Source of the DNA: Heterohyrax brucei
Taxonomy: Eukaryota > Chordata > Mammalia > Hyracoidea > Procaviidae
DNA length: 64,000 bases
Direction: 5' to 3'
Assembly (NCBI GenBank): GCA_028571685.1
Contig: CM053144.1
Location: 96,626,171 to 96,690,170 of the forward strand
Part shown: in pieces, positions 45,530-56,340 of the stretch
Layout of the letters: each line of letters begins with the position of its first letter
Numbering within the stretch: the stretch's first letter is position 1
The notes under the pieces: generated by a model
Told to the model about the DNA's origin: nothing
Seen by the model: the letters and a program-made list of their open reading frames with translations, nothing else
Databases searched by the model: none
Program-made: the position numbers and the translations under genes

Positions 45530-46675
45530 TTTTTCTTTATTGTCCTTATATTAGAAGTGTTTAATTAGTGAACATGAATTAAAGAAGATAAGCACAAATG
45601 TATTTATTCCCTTCTCAGTGTTTATAGCTAAATTAAGGGAAAATTGATCTTTTATGTGTCCCCGCAGATCAAATCTCCAACATCTCTGCCCAATTTGTGG
45701 TTCAGCAGTATGATCAGTATGAACTGAATCAATAGGTTCCTATTCTCTCTGGCTGCCAGCTGTCTATCTTGTAGCAAGCCCACCAGGAGGTCAGAGAGAT
45801 AGGAGAATGGATGCTTATGTATTCTGTATTCCCTCAACATCTTTCCTTTTATGAAGGTCATGTCTTCTGATATGTAGCCCTATAAACATTGCCCTCTTTT
45901 TCCTTCATGGTTTTGAAATATCCCTTTCTTTACCTTTTTAGGCATCTATGACTTTCTCCTGGATGCTACACTATTTTCTACGGCTTCTCTTAAACTTGAC
46001 CTGTCCTTTGCAAACTGACTTTTTAAAAAAACTCATCTCAAATTAGCTCCTTCTTATGTACACCTTATTTCCTGCTAAAATCCTAGATAATAGTTTTAGC
46101 AAATAAATTACCAACATCTTGGTGGACTAAGAGAATGGGTATCCTGTATTTGTACAGTAAGAGTTAGTTACATTGATTAACTTTTTTACATAATTAATAT
46201 TTATATAATTATAATTTTATATTAAAAATCTATGAATTGTGAGTTATATAAAAACTTTACCTAAAACATATGTATTTCTATAATTTCTTACTTTTGTTTA
46301 TTTACTGTAATTCTATGGCCCAAGATGTTCCATTTTAGTTAATATGAAATCACTTCCTCTTTTTTACTTTTTGTAATATTCCATATCTCTTTATCATTTT
46401 AGTATTGTGCTTTGAACATTGGTTTTTATTACATTACCAACATTTTCCCTCTTGTTTCATTTTTATTTAGCATAGATTATCTATTTATATAAGTAATATT
46501 TATATTAATTATTATTATTATTATTAATTATTATTAATATATAATTAATATATAAGTAATATTTATATAAGTAATATATATTTATAATCAAATTGAGAAA
46601 ACAGGAAATATACAATAAAAAGAAAACACTAACATCCATAACTTCATAACCAGCTACTATTTATTTTTTAATATA
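45530..46675. other. Unassigned AT-rich sequence with an AT/ATT microsatellite
   Basis: No gene or repeat recognised outside the low-complexity tract at about 46490-46600 (TTA/ATT units and alternating TAATATATAA stretches). The 69-codon minus frame at 45652-45861 is not recognised. Confidence 0.4.
46490..46600. repeat. AT-rich low-complexity and partly palindromic tract
   Basis: ATT repeats, then several copies of 'aagtaatatttatat' and 'attaatatat'. Several self-complementary stretches are visible. Confidence 0.85.
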
Positions 46676-46678
46676 TAG

Positions 46679-48133
46679 TGTTGTCATTAGGTATTGTCAA
46701 GTCAGTTCAAGTTTGTAGCAACTCTTTGTACAACAGAAAGAAACATTGTCCAATCCTGTGACATCCACATAATCATTGGTATGCTGGACCCCATAGTTGC
46801 AGCCACTGTGTTATTCTGTCTCATTGGATATCTTTTCCTTTTTATTTATTCTTTTTTATTATGACTGAGTGAAAATGTACATTCCTGTATAAATTTACAT
46901 GCCCACTTATATGCAGCTTCCACTGCTCTCTCTGACTGGTGACAGCACACTATTCCTCTCTGCTCGATACATGTCTCATCCTCCTTTCCCCTCCTCATCA
47001 CTCACTCCCCTTACTCCAGCCAGAGGCCAGCAGGATGATATCCTATAGACACATAGAACCACAAAGCGTATCCAATATATGATCACTCTGCATCGCCAAG
47101 TCTAATCCATTCATGTTTGAAGAGTGGGACCTTCATTATGATTTATGGGCAAGGGCACCTTCGGGGCCAGGGGCCATGCTCCCAGGGGAACCCTGAAACC
47201 TCTGGACTGTCAGTTGAGGTCTTTTAGTGGGATCTCAGGGTGCACCCCTTTTTATTCTTGTGTTGCCAGTGAAACTCAACTTAGTGAGTTCCATCATGGC
47301 TATCACTGATGGTGGCCGGGCACCATCCAGTTCTTGCACTCCCAAGTCTATGTAGGCACCCACTCATGTGGGTCTCTCTATCTTCTGGGTTGTCTTTATG
47401 CCGTGTTACTTTGGTCCTCAGTGAGCTTCCATTCCTGCTGAGTAGGGACCAATTGCTGTGCCCTCAGATGGCAGCTTGGCAACTTTTAAGACCCCAAAAG
47501 CCACTCACCAATGTGGGATGCAGAGAGCTCTCTTAGCAAAACACTTGTTGTGCCAATTGGCCTCGATTTTGCCTAAGAGCATGGTACCCGATCCCCTGCC
47601 CCCTGCCCCAGCTACTCTGTCCTTGCAATATTGGGTTAAGATGGAAGGAGTATTCAAGTTATGCTGAAGTCCACTTAATATTGTTCTTGTTTCTAATGTG
47701 TGGTATCACCGATTTTACCCAACCAGATTTCTAGCAACTATCTAATCTAAACCCTACCCACCTCACCCTTCCTCCCTCCCCTCCCCTGCAGCTGTCAAAG
47801 GGTCTTTTCTTCTATACATAAGTCTGTTTTAGAGATCTTATCATAGGGGTCTTTTCCTTTTTTCTAACTTTCTGCTATACCAAACATGCTGTCCTTCTCC
47901 AGGGACTGGTCCCTTCAGATAACATGTCCAAAGTACATGAGACAAAAGCTTGCCATTTTCCCTTTGAAGGAGCATTCTGGCTGCACAACTTCCAGGACAG
48001 ATTTGTGTGTCCTTTTGGAAGTCATGGTATATTCAATGTTCAATTCTTAATTCATAGTTATAATTAGTATACCAACTCTTGTTAGGTCTTCCTTATTCAC
48101 TGTCCAGCTTTCACATGCATGTGAGCTTTCTTT
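46679..48133 (-). mobile_element. RTE 3' end, minus strand, split by an L1
   Basis: The left part 46679-46843 is the RTE tail ('tgttgtcattaggtattgtc', 'atccacataatcattggtatgctgg'). The right part, about 47850-48133, continues colinearly ('ccaaacatgctgtccttctccagggactgg', 'ttcactgtccagctttcacatgc'). The two parts belong to one RTE copy separated by the L1 at 46844-47849. Confidence 0.88.
46844..47849 (-). mobile_element. L1 LINE 3' UTR, 5'-truncated, with target-site duplication
   Basis: Elephant-type L1 3' UTR, colinear with 28632-29600 ('gtgacagcacac', 'tcagatggcagcttggcaacttttaag', 'ccactcaccaatgtgggatgcag'). It is flanked by TCTTTTCCTTTTT at 46831-46843 and 47850-47862, a 13-bp duplication of the RTE target. 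The frames at 47309-47667 lie in this UTR. Confidence 0.9.
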
Positions 48134-48199
48134 ACTGACGTATTCAAGATGGCTCAACTAACTGCAATAGTTGGTAAAACAGAAAGTTAGAAAATCAGA

Positions 48200-48401
48200 A
48201 TGCTATTGTGTGCCCTTCAGTTGATTCCGACTGATACAGTGTGACCACATCTGACAGAGTATAACAGCCTCACAGGGTTTTCTTGGCTATAATCTTTGCA
48301 GAAGCAGCTCTACGTTCAGATCTTTTTCAGGTAGTTGTGTTCAGACCACTAATCTTTTGGTTAGCAATCAAACACTTAATCATTTGTGCCATCAGTTCTC
48401 C
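48200..48401 (-). mobile_element. AfroSINE, long type, minus strand
   Basis: Tail 'cccttcagttgattccgactgatac', middle 'acagggttttcttggctataatctttgcagaagcagctc', head '...ttaatcatttgtgccatcagttctcc'. Confidence 0.88.
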
Positions 48402-48421
48402 TATAAAGTAACATAAAATGC

Positions 48422-48601
48422 AAACCAAACAACAACAACAAAAAAAAACTCATTGCAGTTGAGTAAATTCCAATGCATAGTGTCTGTATAGGACATAGTA
48501 GAACTATCCTACAGAGTTTCCAAGGAATACTTGTTGGACTTGAACTATTGGCGTTTTGTTTAGCTGCCATAGCTCTTAACTAAGACAGCACCAGGATTTC
48601 C
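48422..48601 (-). mobile_element. AfroSINE, short type, minus strand
   Basis: The (CAA)-rich tail is followed by 'ttgcagttgagtaaattccaatgcatag', 'gtttccaaggaatac' and the head at 48601 ('agcaccaggatttcc'). Confidence 0.88.
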
Positions 48602-48777
48602 TAAAGTCAAATATTCGTGTCTGTTTTATTTTAATTTTCTATTTACACCATCAGTAATATTTTTATGTACACTGAAAATATATACAGAAAATTATGGATA
48701 AGGATAATGATATTCTTCTCATCAACTATTTTCATTGTCCCTCTTTTGCTTACAATATTAAATCTCTAAACAATGTT

Positions 48778-48955
48778 TATCAAACTTTGATCTTCGTAAC
48801 AATCTCCAGTATCCTTCTTAAGGGTGATTTCCATGACCTTTTTCTTAGTGATTATTATTGATTCAGACTAGGGTAGGATTCGGAAATTTGTATGGCTGGC
48901 AAACACTAAGTGTATCTTAGATACAGGTGGCTTTTAGGCCACTTCTTCATAAGAA
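48778..48955 (+). mobile_element. MER5-like hAT DNA transposon fragment
   Basis: 'atcaaactttgatcttcgtaacaatctccag', 'ttattgattcagactagggtagg' and 'aaatttgtatggctggcaa' follow the order of MER5A-type elements. Diverged. Confidence 0.5.
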
Positions 48956-49354
48956 TTACCTTTATAAGACGAACAGACCATTTGTGGTTCAGTCTACTCT
49001 GACTCTCTGTAGCACTCTGTCAAAGTAGCCTCTCTACTAACTTTCACTGCATTCATCCTCAACTACACACAACCACTGGATGCTGTCAAGATCAGTTATA
49101 GACTACAGCTCTGGGAAGAGTTTTCCCTTCATTAGCATGCCTCTCTTGCTCTTGACCATAAAGCAAACACCTATGCATTTGTTGACTCTACACTGATGCT
49201 ACTTCCTTGAAAGCCATCAGTCATTGCTAGATATACTGTGTGAGGGAAACTTTCTTACCAGTGCCATTTTACTACAGCATTAGAATGAGCATCAACTCTC
49301 TGCTCAGCAACTGTTAGAGCAGATTCCATTGTGGCTTGATGGCTACTTTACTCA
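48956..49354. other. Unassigned intergenic sequence
   Basis: Nothing recognised. Confidence 0.35.
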
Positions 49355-49518
49355 GGAAACCCTGACTCAATAGTTGTTAAGTGCTATGACTGCCAGCCAA
49401 AAGGTCAGCAGTTGGAATCCACCAGGCACTCCTTGGAAACTCTATGGGGCAGCTCCACACTGTTCTACAGGGTCGCTATGAGTCAGACTTGACAGTTGTG
49501 GGTTTTGTTTTTGTTTTT
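49355..49518 (+). mobile_element. AfroSINE, well preserved
   Basis: It starts GGAAACCCTGACTCAATAG. The B-box region is 'cagcagttggaatccacc', then 'ctccttggaaactctatggggcagctcc', the tail 'gggtcgctatgagtcag' and a T/G-rich end. It is one of the copies closest to the family pattern. Confidence 0.93.
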
Positions 49519-51270
49519 TATAGTAGCACATTATTCAGCGGAAGTTCTGCCATCATAATTCCCTGCTCTGATCGAGTGCCCTACTCATCCTGTGTTAGTT
49601 CTTTCTACTGTGTCTCCAATCAGCAGTGCATCTTCAGACTCCTTTCTGAATCTGTCTCTCACTGTCTAGTCTTAACTAAATCAGGATGTTTCACGAAGAT
49701 TCTGGTTTTAATAACTTGCGTATGTCCTCTTGGCAAACCATACATCTGGTTACGTATTTTTATCATTACCAGTGATAAAATTTACCAATTTTCACAGCTT
49801 GGAGTGCAAGAAACCATGCTCTGTTTCCTTGTTGTTTGCTAAAATCCACTTTATGTCAGCAAACTTCTCCAGATTAACTCATTCTGCATAATCCTCAATA
49901 TAATAGCAAGATGTTTTGTATAATTTGATAGAATGGTGTTCGTATTCTATGTTTACACGATCTGAATATGTTAATTATATATTTGTGTATTAAGTATTTT
50001 ACCCTTCAATGGTTTTAAACTGTTTGGAAACCAGTGGCCATAAGATCCGTAAGAATTTACTCCCAATTTTCTTCTGTACCCTGAGAGCCCTGACAGGTAA
50101 GAAGCAGAAACTTTTGTAGTAATTTCCTTCATTTCTTTATAGAAGTACAGAATTACACTGTGCATTTTCAACTTTTCTTTGCAAGTGATTAAGTAATAAG
50201 ACAACAGGATCTTCTATTTCAGAGCAAATGAAATTTAAGATCATCTTGCACTGTCAAAGGATTACTGTGGAAAATAAAGAGTATTTTCAAGCTGAAATAA
50301 TGACTCTAAGGAAAAAAATAATGTTTAGCATTTGTCTTACATAAGAGTTAGTGTAAGTCGCCTAAACAATGACTATGTTTTTAAGAAGTGCAATTTGCAA
50401 AGTCATCCATGAACAGATTTCTAAACACAGAACTTGTAAGAAGGAAAAATCCTGAAAACATTTCTATACTCCTACAGTTACATAAAAACTTGCACTGTGT
50501 AGTACTTTGTCTCCCTAAATGCCTTTATTTTTATTTTTATTTATTTTTTTGGCCCTATACCTTTAACTTTGTAGAGTAACAGTAGCGGTTTAATTAAGAA
50601 ATTCTAATGGTACATATACAAAAATATTAAGTAATTAAATTATCATTATTTAGCTTGACATTTGGTCTTTTCCACCTTATATCTTTGGTCATACCTCAAC
50701 CCCCTTTATTTACATTATCTGGAATGCCTCAGAATTCCTAGATCAGAATAAGCACAAGTTCTGCCTTGGTAAAATGACTAACAATTGAGAACAAAGCCTA
50801 AAGTTAATTACTGTAGTCCATTATATAAAGAAATTTAGAAACAAGAAAATTTGGGGGGTGGAGATGGGAATAAAAAAAGACATAAATACACTGATTCAAA
50901 AATTGTTTCATAGTGTTAGTCTCCTAATCTCAAGGTGTACCACATTAGCCATTGAAGGGAAATACAAGTAATTGCTGTTATCTGGCAGAAAAGAAATCAT
51001 TTTCAGATAATTTTAGCTGCAAGCATGCTTTTAGCTAGGCATACTGTATTGGGTATATATTAAATTTAAACTGCATTGAACACTCCTGTCTGGTGGTTAT
51101 GCTATGTGAAATGGGAAGTCTTCAGACCTGGAAAAAAAAAAGTTAAATAATAAATAATGACAAACTTATAATTTTCTAGGAAGAAAGAATAAGCTTATGT
51201 GAACTACACATTATTGTCTTAAAAAGAAACCAGCACTCATTTTGTAGACAAAATAACTTTGTTGATATCC
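49519..51270. other. Unassigned intergenic sequence
   Basis: 1.75 kb with no gene or repeat recognised. A low-complexity TTTTTATTTT stretch lies at about 50524-50550. The part of the 132-codon frame (49444-49842) to the right of the SINE has no domain that I recognise. Confidence 0.35.
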
Positions 51271-51274
51271 CTCA

Positions 51275-51385
51275 ACTGCTCTTTCTTTGCTATGTGACCT
51301 CAATCAAGTTACTGAATTTTTTCTGCCCTGAGATCTCTATCAAAAGGAGAGAATAATTTGTAAACTTGGAGCTGATGATATAGCT
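51275..51385 (+). mobile_element. MIR-like fragment
   Basis: 'gctatgtgacctcaatcaagttactgaatttt' followed by 'gagagaataatttgtaaacttggagctgatgat' resembles the MIR right half. Weak. Confidence 0.45.
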
Positions 51386-51461
51386 ATTATTTTATGGGTT
51401 GCTATTGTTACCCATATACCACCTTGGAACAGAAAAGTTTTAATGAGTCATAACTAAAAGC

Positions 51462-51604
51462 CAAGCTGTTGCCATTGAATTGATTCTGACCCATAGGGAT
51501 GCTATATGACAGAGCAGAATTAACCCATTGAATTTCTAAGGGGCAGCTAGTGGATTCAAACTGCTGAACTTTTGGTAAGCAGCCTAAGCTCTCAACCACT
51601 ATGC
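51462..51604 (-). mobile_element. AfroSINE, minus strand
   Basis: Tail 'gttgccattgaattgattctgacccatagg', then 'gacagagcagaattaaccc', head '...ctctcaaccactatg' at 51604. The last bases of the head are missing. Confidence 0.88.
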
Positions 51605-51609
51605 TTGAT

Positions 51610-52329
51610 TTTAGGTTCTAGTTGAGTCTTTGTACTGAAAGAAATATTCAAAAGCATTTGCACAATCACTTTTGGTCAGTCTTTCTGTAGCATCATTTAA
51701 AAACTGACGCTCCTTTGTATTAGCCAAGCGTGCTGCCTTATAAATGGATCACACTGAGTAATTTGATAGAAAATATGTCAGAATACTCTTTTTGAAACTA
51801 CACAGAACAGAAGTTTAAGACGTGGACAAGTACAATTGGTGGATATGCATTTGGAACTTATGTACCCTCATTTATATTGTTGTCAACCTGACAAAAATAT
51901 GCATAATATGCATACTCAGAATTCACGAACACTCACATGTAGATTGTTTTGGTTTAAAATTCAGATGTATTCAACTGAAAAATAATAAAGTAGAAAAAGA
52001 AAAGCAGTTGGAATAATCTAAAGGAAGAATTCAACCATTCCTTTAGGATGTTTGCATTGGGAGTGTCATTATACAACCTTGGGAAATTCTGTCCAGTATC
52101 CTTCTAATGCAATAACACACTCAGCCCACTAGAAATTAAAGTCTTTAATATCCTTAACTGTTCTCCAATAGATTCCATGATTTATATGGTCCACAGCCAT
52201 ACTTGCAGTAAAAGAGGTATCATGTACATTGCATTTACTCATTGAGAACTTACACAAAACAGATGTCAGAGACAGGGAAATCTTAACACCACCATGAAGT
52301 AAGACCCAGGAGAATTTTGCTTCCTTTGG
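51610..52329. other. Unassigned intergenic sequence
   Basis: No recognised repeat or gene. Confidence 0.35.
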
Positions 52330-52623
52330 GCCTGGAATCCCTGCACTGAGAAGCTCCTCCACTGGGGAGGACAGATGACAAGAACCTTCTTCCAGAGCAA
52401 ATGGAGAGAGAAAGTCTTCCCCTGGAGCTGGCACCCTGAATTTGGTCCTTCAGCCTCCTAGCCTATGAAAGAGTACATTTGTACTTGTTAAAGCCATCCA
52501 TTTGTGTCATTTCTGTTACAGCATCAGAGTATCACAAAATGAAGGGAAATCAGAATATAGGGAATCCTGATCCAGCCAAATTACTACACATATATTTGGG
52601 GGGATACAATTCAATCCATGACA
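52330..52623. mobile_element. ERVL-MaLR LTR with its 5' end inverted relative to its 3' half
   Basis: 52330-52528 is the plus-strand 3' half of the same LTR family as 53784-54379 ('agaagctcctccactggggagg', 'ccctggagctggcaccctgaatttgg', 'ttgttaaagccatccatttgtg'). 52529-52623 is the 5' end of such an LTR on the minus strand (reading from 52623, TGTCATGGATTGAATTG and then 'aatttggctgga'). No 5' end lies to the left of the 3' half in plus orientation. Old non-coding retrovirus-related sequence. Confidence 0.75.
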
Positions 52624-52689
52624 GCTGTTTAGGATTTTTCTCTTTTTTGGCATTGGGTGCACTTCCATTAGGAATTACTTAACATGTTC

Positions 52690-53180
52690 TCTATTGAATT
52701 GTCTTTTCTTTCAGATATGAAGAAATCTTTATTTCTAAAGGAAATATTCTAAGTATTCCTTCAATATTTCCTTTAAATATTTTCCAAGACTGTCACAGCT
52801 TTATATGTTTAGCTTATGGACTATTTTACAAGACAGTCATTAGTTTTGATGCAGCCATGTTTCAGTCTTGTGTATATGCACTATTTAATGAGGTCTTAAT
52901 TTTGTATATGCTCTAAAAACTTTGGTATCTCAACATCACGGAAAGGTTTTGCTCTGTCCCTTTTCTGATAGTTTTCAAGTCTCATTTTCTAACTTTAGAT
53001 TTTTAATCAATCTGAATTTTATTTTTAAAAGATGTGCAAATGGAAATTAATTTTTAGTCAAGCAAAATGACATTTTTTAAAAACTATATCTATTGAATAA
53101 GCCATTTTATGCCTTAATTCAAGATATAACTTTAGTCATATACCAAGATAATCTATATTTCTCTTTATATGGAATAAGAA
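52690..53180 (-). mobile_element. Ancient L1M ORF2 C-terminal remnant
   Basis: 'tttagatttttaatcaatctgaattttattttt' and 'aaaaactatatctattgaataagccattttatgcc' match the reverse of L1M ORF2, aligned with the same region at 40600-40640. Confidence 0.55.
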
Positions 53181-53269
53181 CAACTGCTGTGAGGTATTTT
53201 ACTGTGAAATGGAGCAAAGGAATAGGGTGACAGCTGAACTGATGTATAAAGTCAACACATATCTATTAC

Positions 53270-53345
53270 AAAAAAAAAAAAAAAAAAGCCAGATTCATTG
53301 CCATAGAGTTGGTTCAGACTCGTAGCAACCAAACACTTCTAAAAA
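53270..53345 (-). mobile_element. AfroSINE 3' end with poly-A run
   Basis: An 18-A run at 53270-53287 is followed by 'gccagattcattgccatagagttggttcagactcgtagcaacc', the reverse of the AfroSINE tail. The rest of the SINE is absent. Confidence 0.65.
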
Positions 53346-53504
53346 ACGATTGCAACTCTTCTGTAGCCACAATTTCAAGGCAAGACTCCATATGTGTACA
53401 ATTCTAAGACATGTTTCCTACTTAGACCAGTGGCTACCTCACTGGTCTTCTATTTTGCAATTTCACTTACTTCACAGCCTCACCTACCCTTCTCACCCCT
53501 TATT
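53346..53504. other. Unassigned, partly similar to 55410-55480
   Basis: 'tggctacctcactggtcttct' here recurs at 55430-55450 with related flanks. The two may be copies of one unnamed old repeat (L2-like at best). Confidence 0.35.
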
Positions 53505-53517
53505 CTGTTGTATTTAA

Positions 53518-53684
53518 CACAACAAACAACAGCAACCCATTGCCACTGAGTCAATTCTGACTCCTAGCTAACCTGCAGGACAATGTAGAACTGCCCCCTA
53601 GGGTTCCCAAGGAGCACCTGGTGAATTTGAACTGCCAACCTTTGGGTAGCCTTAGCTCTTAGCCATTATGCCACCAGAGTTTCC
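53518..53684 (-). mobile_element. AfroSINE, minus strand, with 13-bp target-site duplication
   Basis: It is flanked by CTGTTGTATTTAA at 53505-53517 and 53685-53697. The (CAA) tail, 'cccattgccactgagtcaattctgac', 'ttcccaaggagcacctggtg' and the head at 53684 ('ccaccagagtttcc') are all present. Confidence 0.94.
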
Positions 53685-53783
53685 CTGTTGTATTTAATAC
53701 TATTTTAATCTTTTTTTTTTTTCACATAACAAAACAGACAATGTCAAGTTCAAAGTCATTGGTTCAATGTTTGATGATGTATC

Positions 53784-54379
53784 TGTCATGGATTGAATTA
53801 TGTTCCCTCAAAAATGTGTGTATCAGTTTGGCTGGACCATGATTCCTAGTATTGTGTGTTTGACTCTATTTTGTGACTGTAAATTTCATATATGTTGTAA
53901 TTCTTATCTCTTCCTGTGGTTAATGGGGTAAGACTGGACTACACTAAAGAGGAGTAGGATGGGACTGCAGCATTGTCTAAGACCTCATCCCTGAACCAAT
54001 GTAAAGAGGATTTCACTGGGGTATAGCCTGTACCACCTCCTATCTTTAAAAAAAAAACCCTCATGTCTTAGAAGATATAAAAGGTAAAGGAAACAACCAG
54101 AGAGTTGGGGACCTTCTACCCCCAAGAAAGCAATGCTGGGAGCACAGTGCATCCTTTGGACCCAGGGTGCATCCTTTGGACCCAGGGTTCCTGCACAGAG
54201 AAACTCTCAGATGAGAAGGACCTTCATCTAGAACCAACACAGAGAGAAAAAGCTTTCCCATGGAGCTAACACCCTGACTTTGGACTTGTAGCTAAACTGG
54301 ACTGTGAAAGAATATATTTCTCTTTGTTAAAGACATCCACTTGTGGTACTGCTGTCAGAGCAGCACTAGATGAGTAATA
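53784..54379 (+). mobile_element. ERVL-MaLR LTR, complete, with internal 20-bp tandem duplication
   Basis: It starts TGTCATGGATTGAATTATG and ends about 'gcagcactagatgagtaat'. The typical order is visible: 'ttggctggaccatgattcc', 'ggagcacagtgcatcctttggaccc', 'cccatggagctaacaccctgactttggacttgtag', 'ttgttaaagacatccacttgtgg'. No internal region is attached, so it is a solo LTR. Two exact copies of GTGCATCCTTTGGACCCAGG lie in tandem at 54147-54166 and 54167-54186. The 66-codon minus frame at 54061-54261 is antisense to this LTR and not a gene. Confidence 0.8.
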
Positions 54380-54850
54380 TGCATTACAGATTCAGATTCT
54401 TTATTGCTAATCTGAAATCCATTGGCTACTGGTACCCTAATGCTGGTTTCTCTCGTGATGGCCTGTTAGCTGTCTGTTATTAGGGTGCTTCTTCCCCACC
54501 TCACATAAGAGAAGGAGAAAACATATTCTCCTAGTGATCAGAATAATTGTAAATCATTGAAACTAGTTATTTTTGATGTGGGGCAGGCACTTTTATCCTT
54601 TAATTCTCAGAAAACATTGACAGTGTCTGGAGACACTTTGGGTTATCATGACTGAGGGAGATCTTATTGAGATAGAGGCTGAGGATGGTGATCAACATCC
54701 AGTGATCCACAGGACACCCTACTGCAAAAAGAAATTGTCAAAACTTATGTACTAACTGTTCAGTGAGGAACTAGTTTGTTTTGTAAACCTTCATCTTTTA
54801 AAGTTTTTAAAGTTATCAACACAAAAGAATTATCAATAGTGCCAAGATTC
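54380..54850. other. Unassigned intergenic sequence
   Basis: Nothing recognised. Confidence 0.35.
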
Positions 54851-54851
54851 A

Positions 54852-55181
54852 GTTGTTAGCTAATGCCAGTTCCCAACTCACGGCAACTCCACTCACAACT
54901 GAACGAACCGTTGCTTGTCTTGCATCATCTTCATGATTAGTTGGGGGTTGTACAGTTGTAATCACAGGGTTCTCATTTGTTGATATTTTGGTAGTAGATG
55001 GATAGCCCCTTCTTCCTAGTGCATGCCAGTCTGCACCCCCTGCTGAAACCTATTCAGCATCACAGCAACATGCAGCCGGCACTGACTGAGGGATGTTGGC
55101 TATGCATCAGGTGCACTGGGTGGATCTTCCACGCAGATGGGTCTTCCACATGGATGATGACAACACTACCCTAGATCCACC
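54852..55181 (-). mobile_element. Composite tRNA-headed SINE built from both ends of RTE
   Basis: On the plus strand: RTE 3'-tail-like sequence (54852 to about 54985: 'gttgttagctaatgccag...cgaaccgttgcttgtc...catcttcatgattag'), then RTE 5'-end-like sequence (about 54990-55090: 'gttctcatttgttg...ttcttcctagtgcatgcc...gctgaaacctattcagcatcacagcaacatgcagc'), then a degenerate tRNA-like head on the minus strand starting GGTGGATCTAGGGTAGTG at 55181. The RTE 5' part aligns with 10125-10320. The tRNA-like head resembles a Gly/Glu-type tRNA start, but that is from memory. Confidence 0.72.
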
Positions 55182-56340
55182 AGTTCCCCACAGAATTTCA
55201 GTAGACCAGACTTAACCAATTTATATCAGTGTCTCTGCAGAGAGCTCCCTGATGTTATCCCATTGTTCACCAAAGGAAACTGTTACCCTACCAGGGAAAG
55301 GCAGGGCATATATAATCTGGTATTAGTCTACCTCTCCACCATCATCATATTTCATTCTGTACATTTTCCAGTATTCCAGACACACTACTTCCTATACACA
55401 CAATTTGAAGATGTATCTCCTACGTGGAGCACTGGCTACCTCACTGGTCTTCTCTTGTGAAATTTGACTTACCTTTATGGCCTTGTCATCTGTTATTCTG
55501 CTCAGAGAGTCCTTCCTTAACTATGCTATGCCCTTGGTTTTCCTATATTACAGTCCACTTCCCACATTACAGTTGTAATTTCACTGCAAATCACAATTCA
55601 TACTTATGTAACTGTATCATCATGCCTTGTTTGTTTTCCTGTGCTCTATCCCATAACTAATTGCACTCAGAGATTGCAAAGTATAATTATTCCTTTGTGG
55701 TATAACATAAAATTACTTCACTATAACTAAAACATAAGGACCTTAATGTGTGTGTGCAAACTTAGCAGCTTTATTTTCTATTTTTACTGCAAGAGATATG
55801 TGCTAATTTTGTAATAAAAATGTGAAAGATAATAAAAAGTGAATTCTTAAAATATATTGATAAGTAATTTTAAAGATCATAGTATATAGTGGTTTTTAGA
55901 GCCATATAGCTTGAAGACATGTTCTGATTTCTTGTTGGAATTATTTCCATATGACTATCTTAAGTAGTGTATCATAGAACATCTGTGATTATTCAGTACT
56001 CACTGATAATAGTTTTTCCTTTGGCAATAGGCAGCTTGTCATTTCTTTGTTAGTGTTGTTTTTGTCTTTCACAAAATTATATGCAAGTTTTTGTTAAGAT
56101 GCATTTTATAATAACAAATTATCTTGAAATCACAAAGAAAAATGTATGTTTAATATATGTATAATTTTTCCATTAAAAATGTTTCGTGTTTCAGCATCAG
56201 TTTAAAATAGATTTAAAAAAATTATATGTCAAGTAAGTAGAATTGACAGAAAATGTACACAAGGGAAATTTTTATATATTCAGTAGCCTGATGCTGAATT
56301 TTCACTGAAAATAACACATAAAATTTGCAAATAAAAATGT
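55182..56340. other. Unassigned AT-rich sequence, possible L2-like piece
   Basis: 55410-55680 has 'ctggctacctcactggtcttctc' and 'agagagtccttccttaac', which faintly resemble an L2 3' end in plus orientation. The rest is AT-rich with nothing recognised. Confidence 0.3.
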
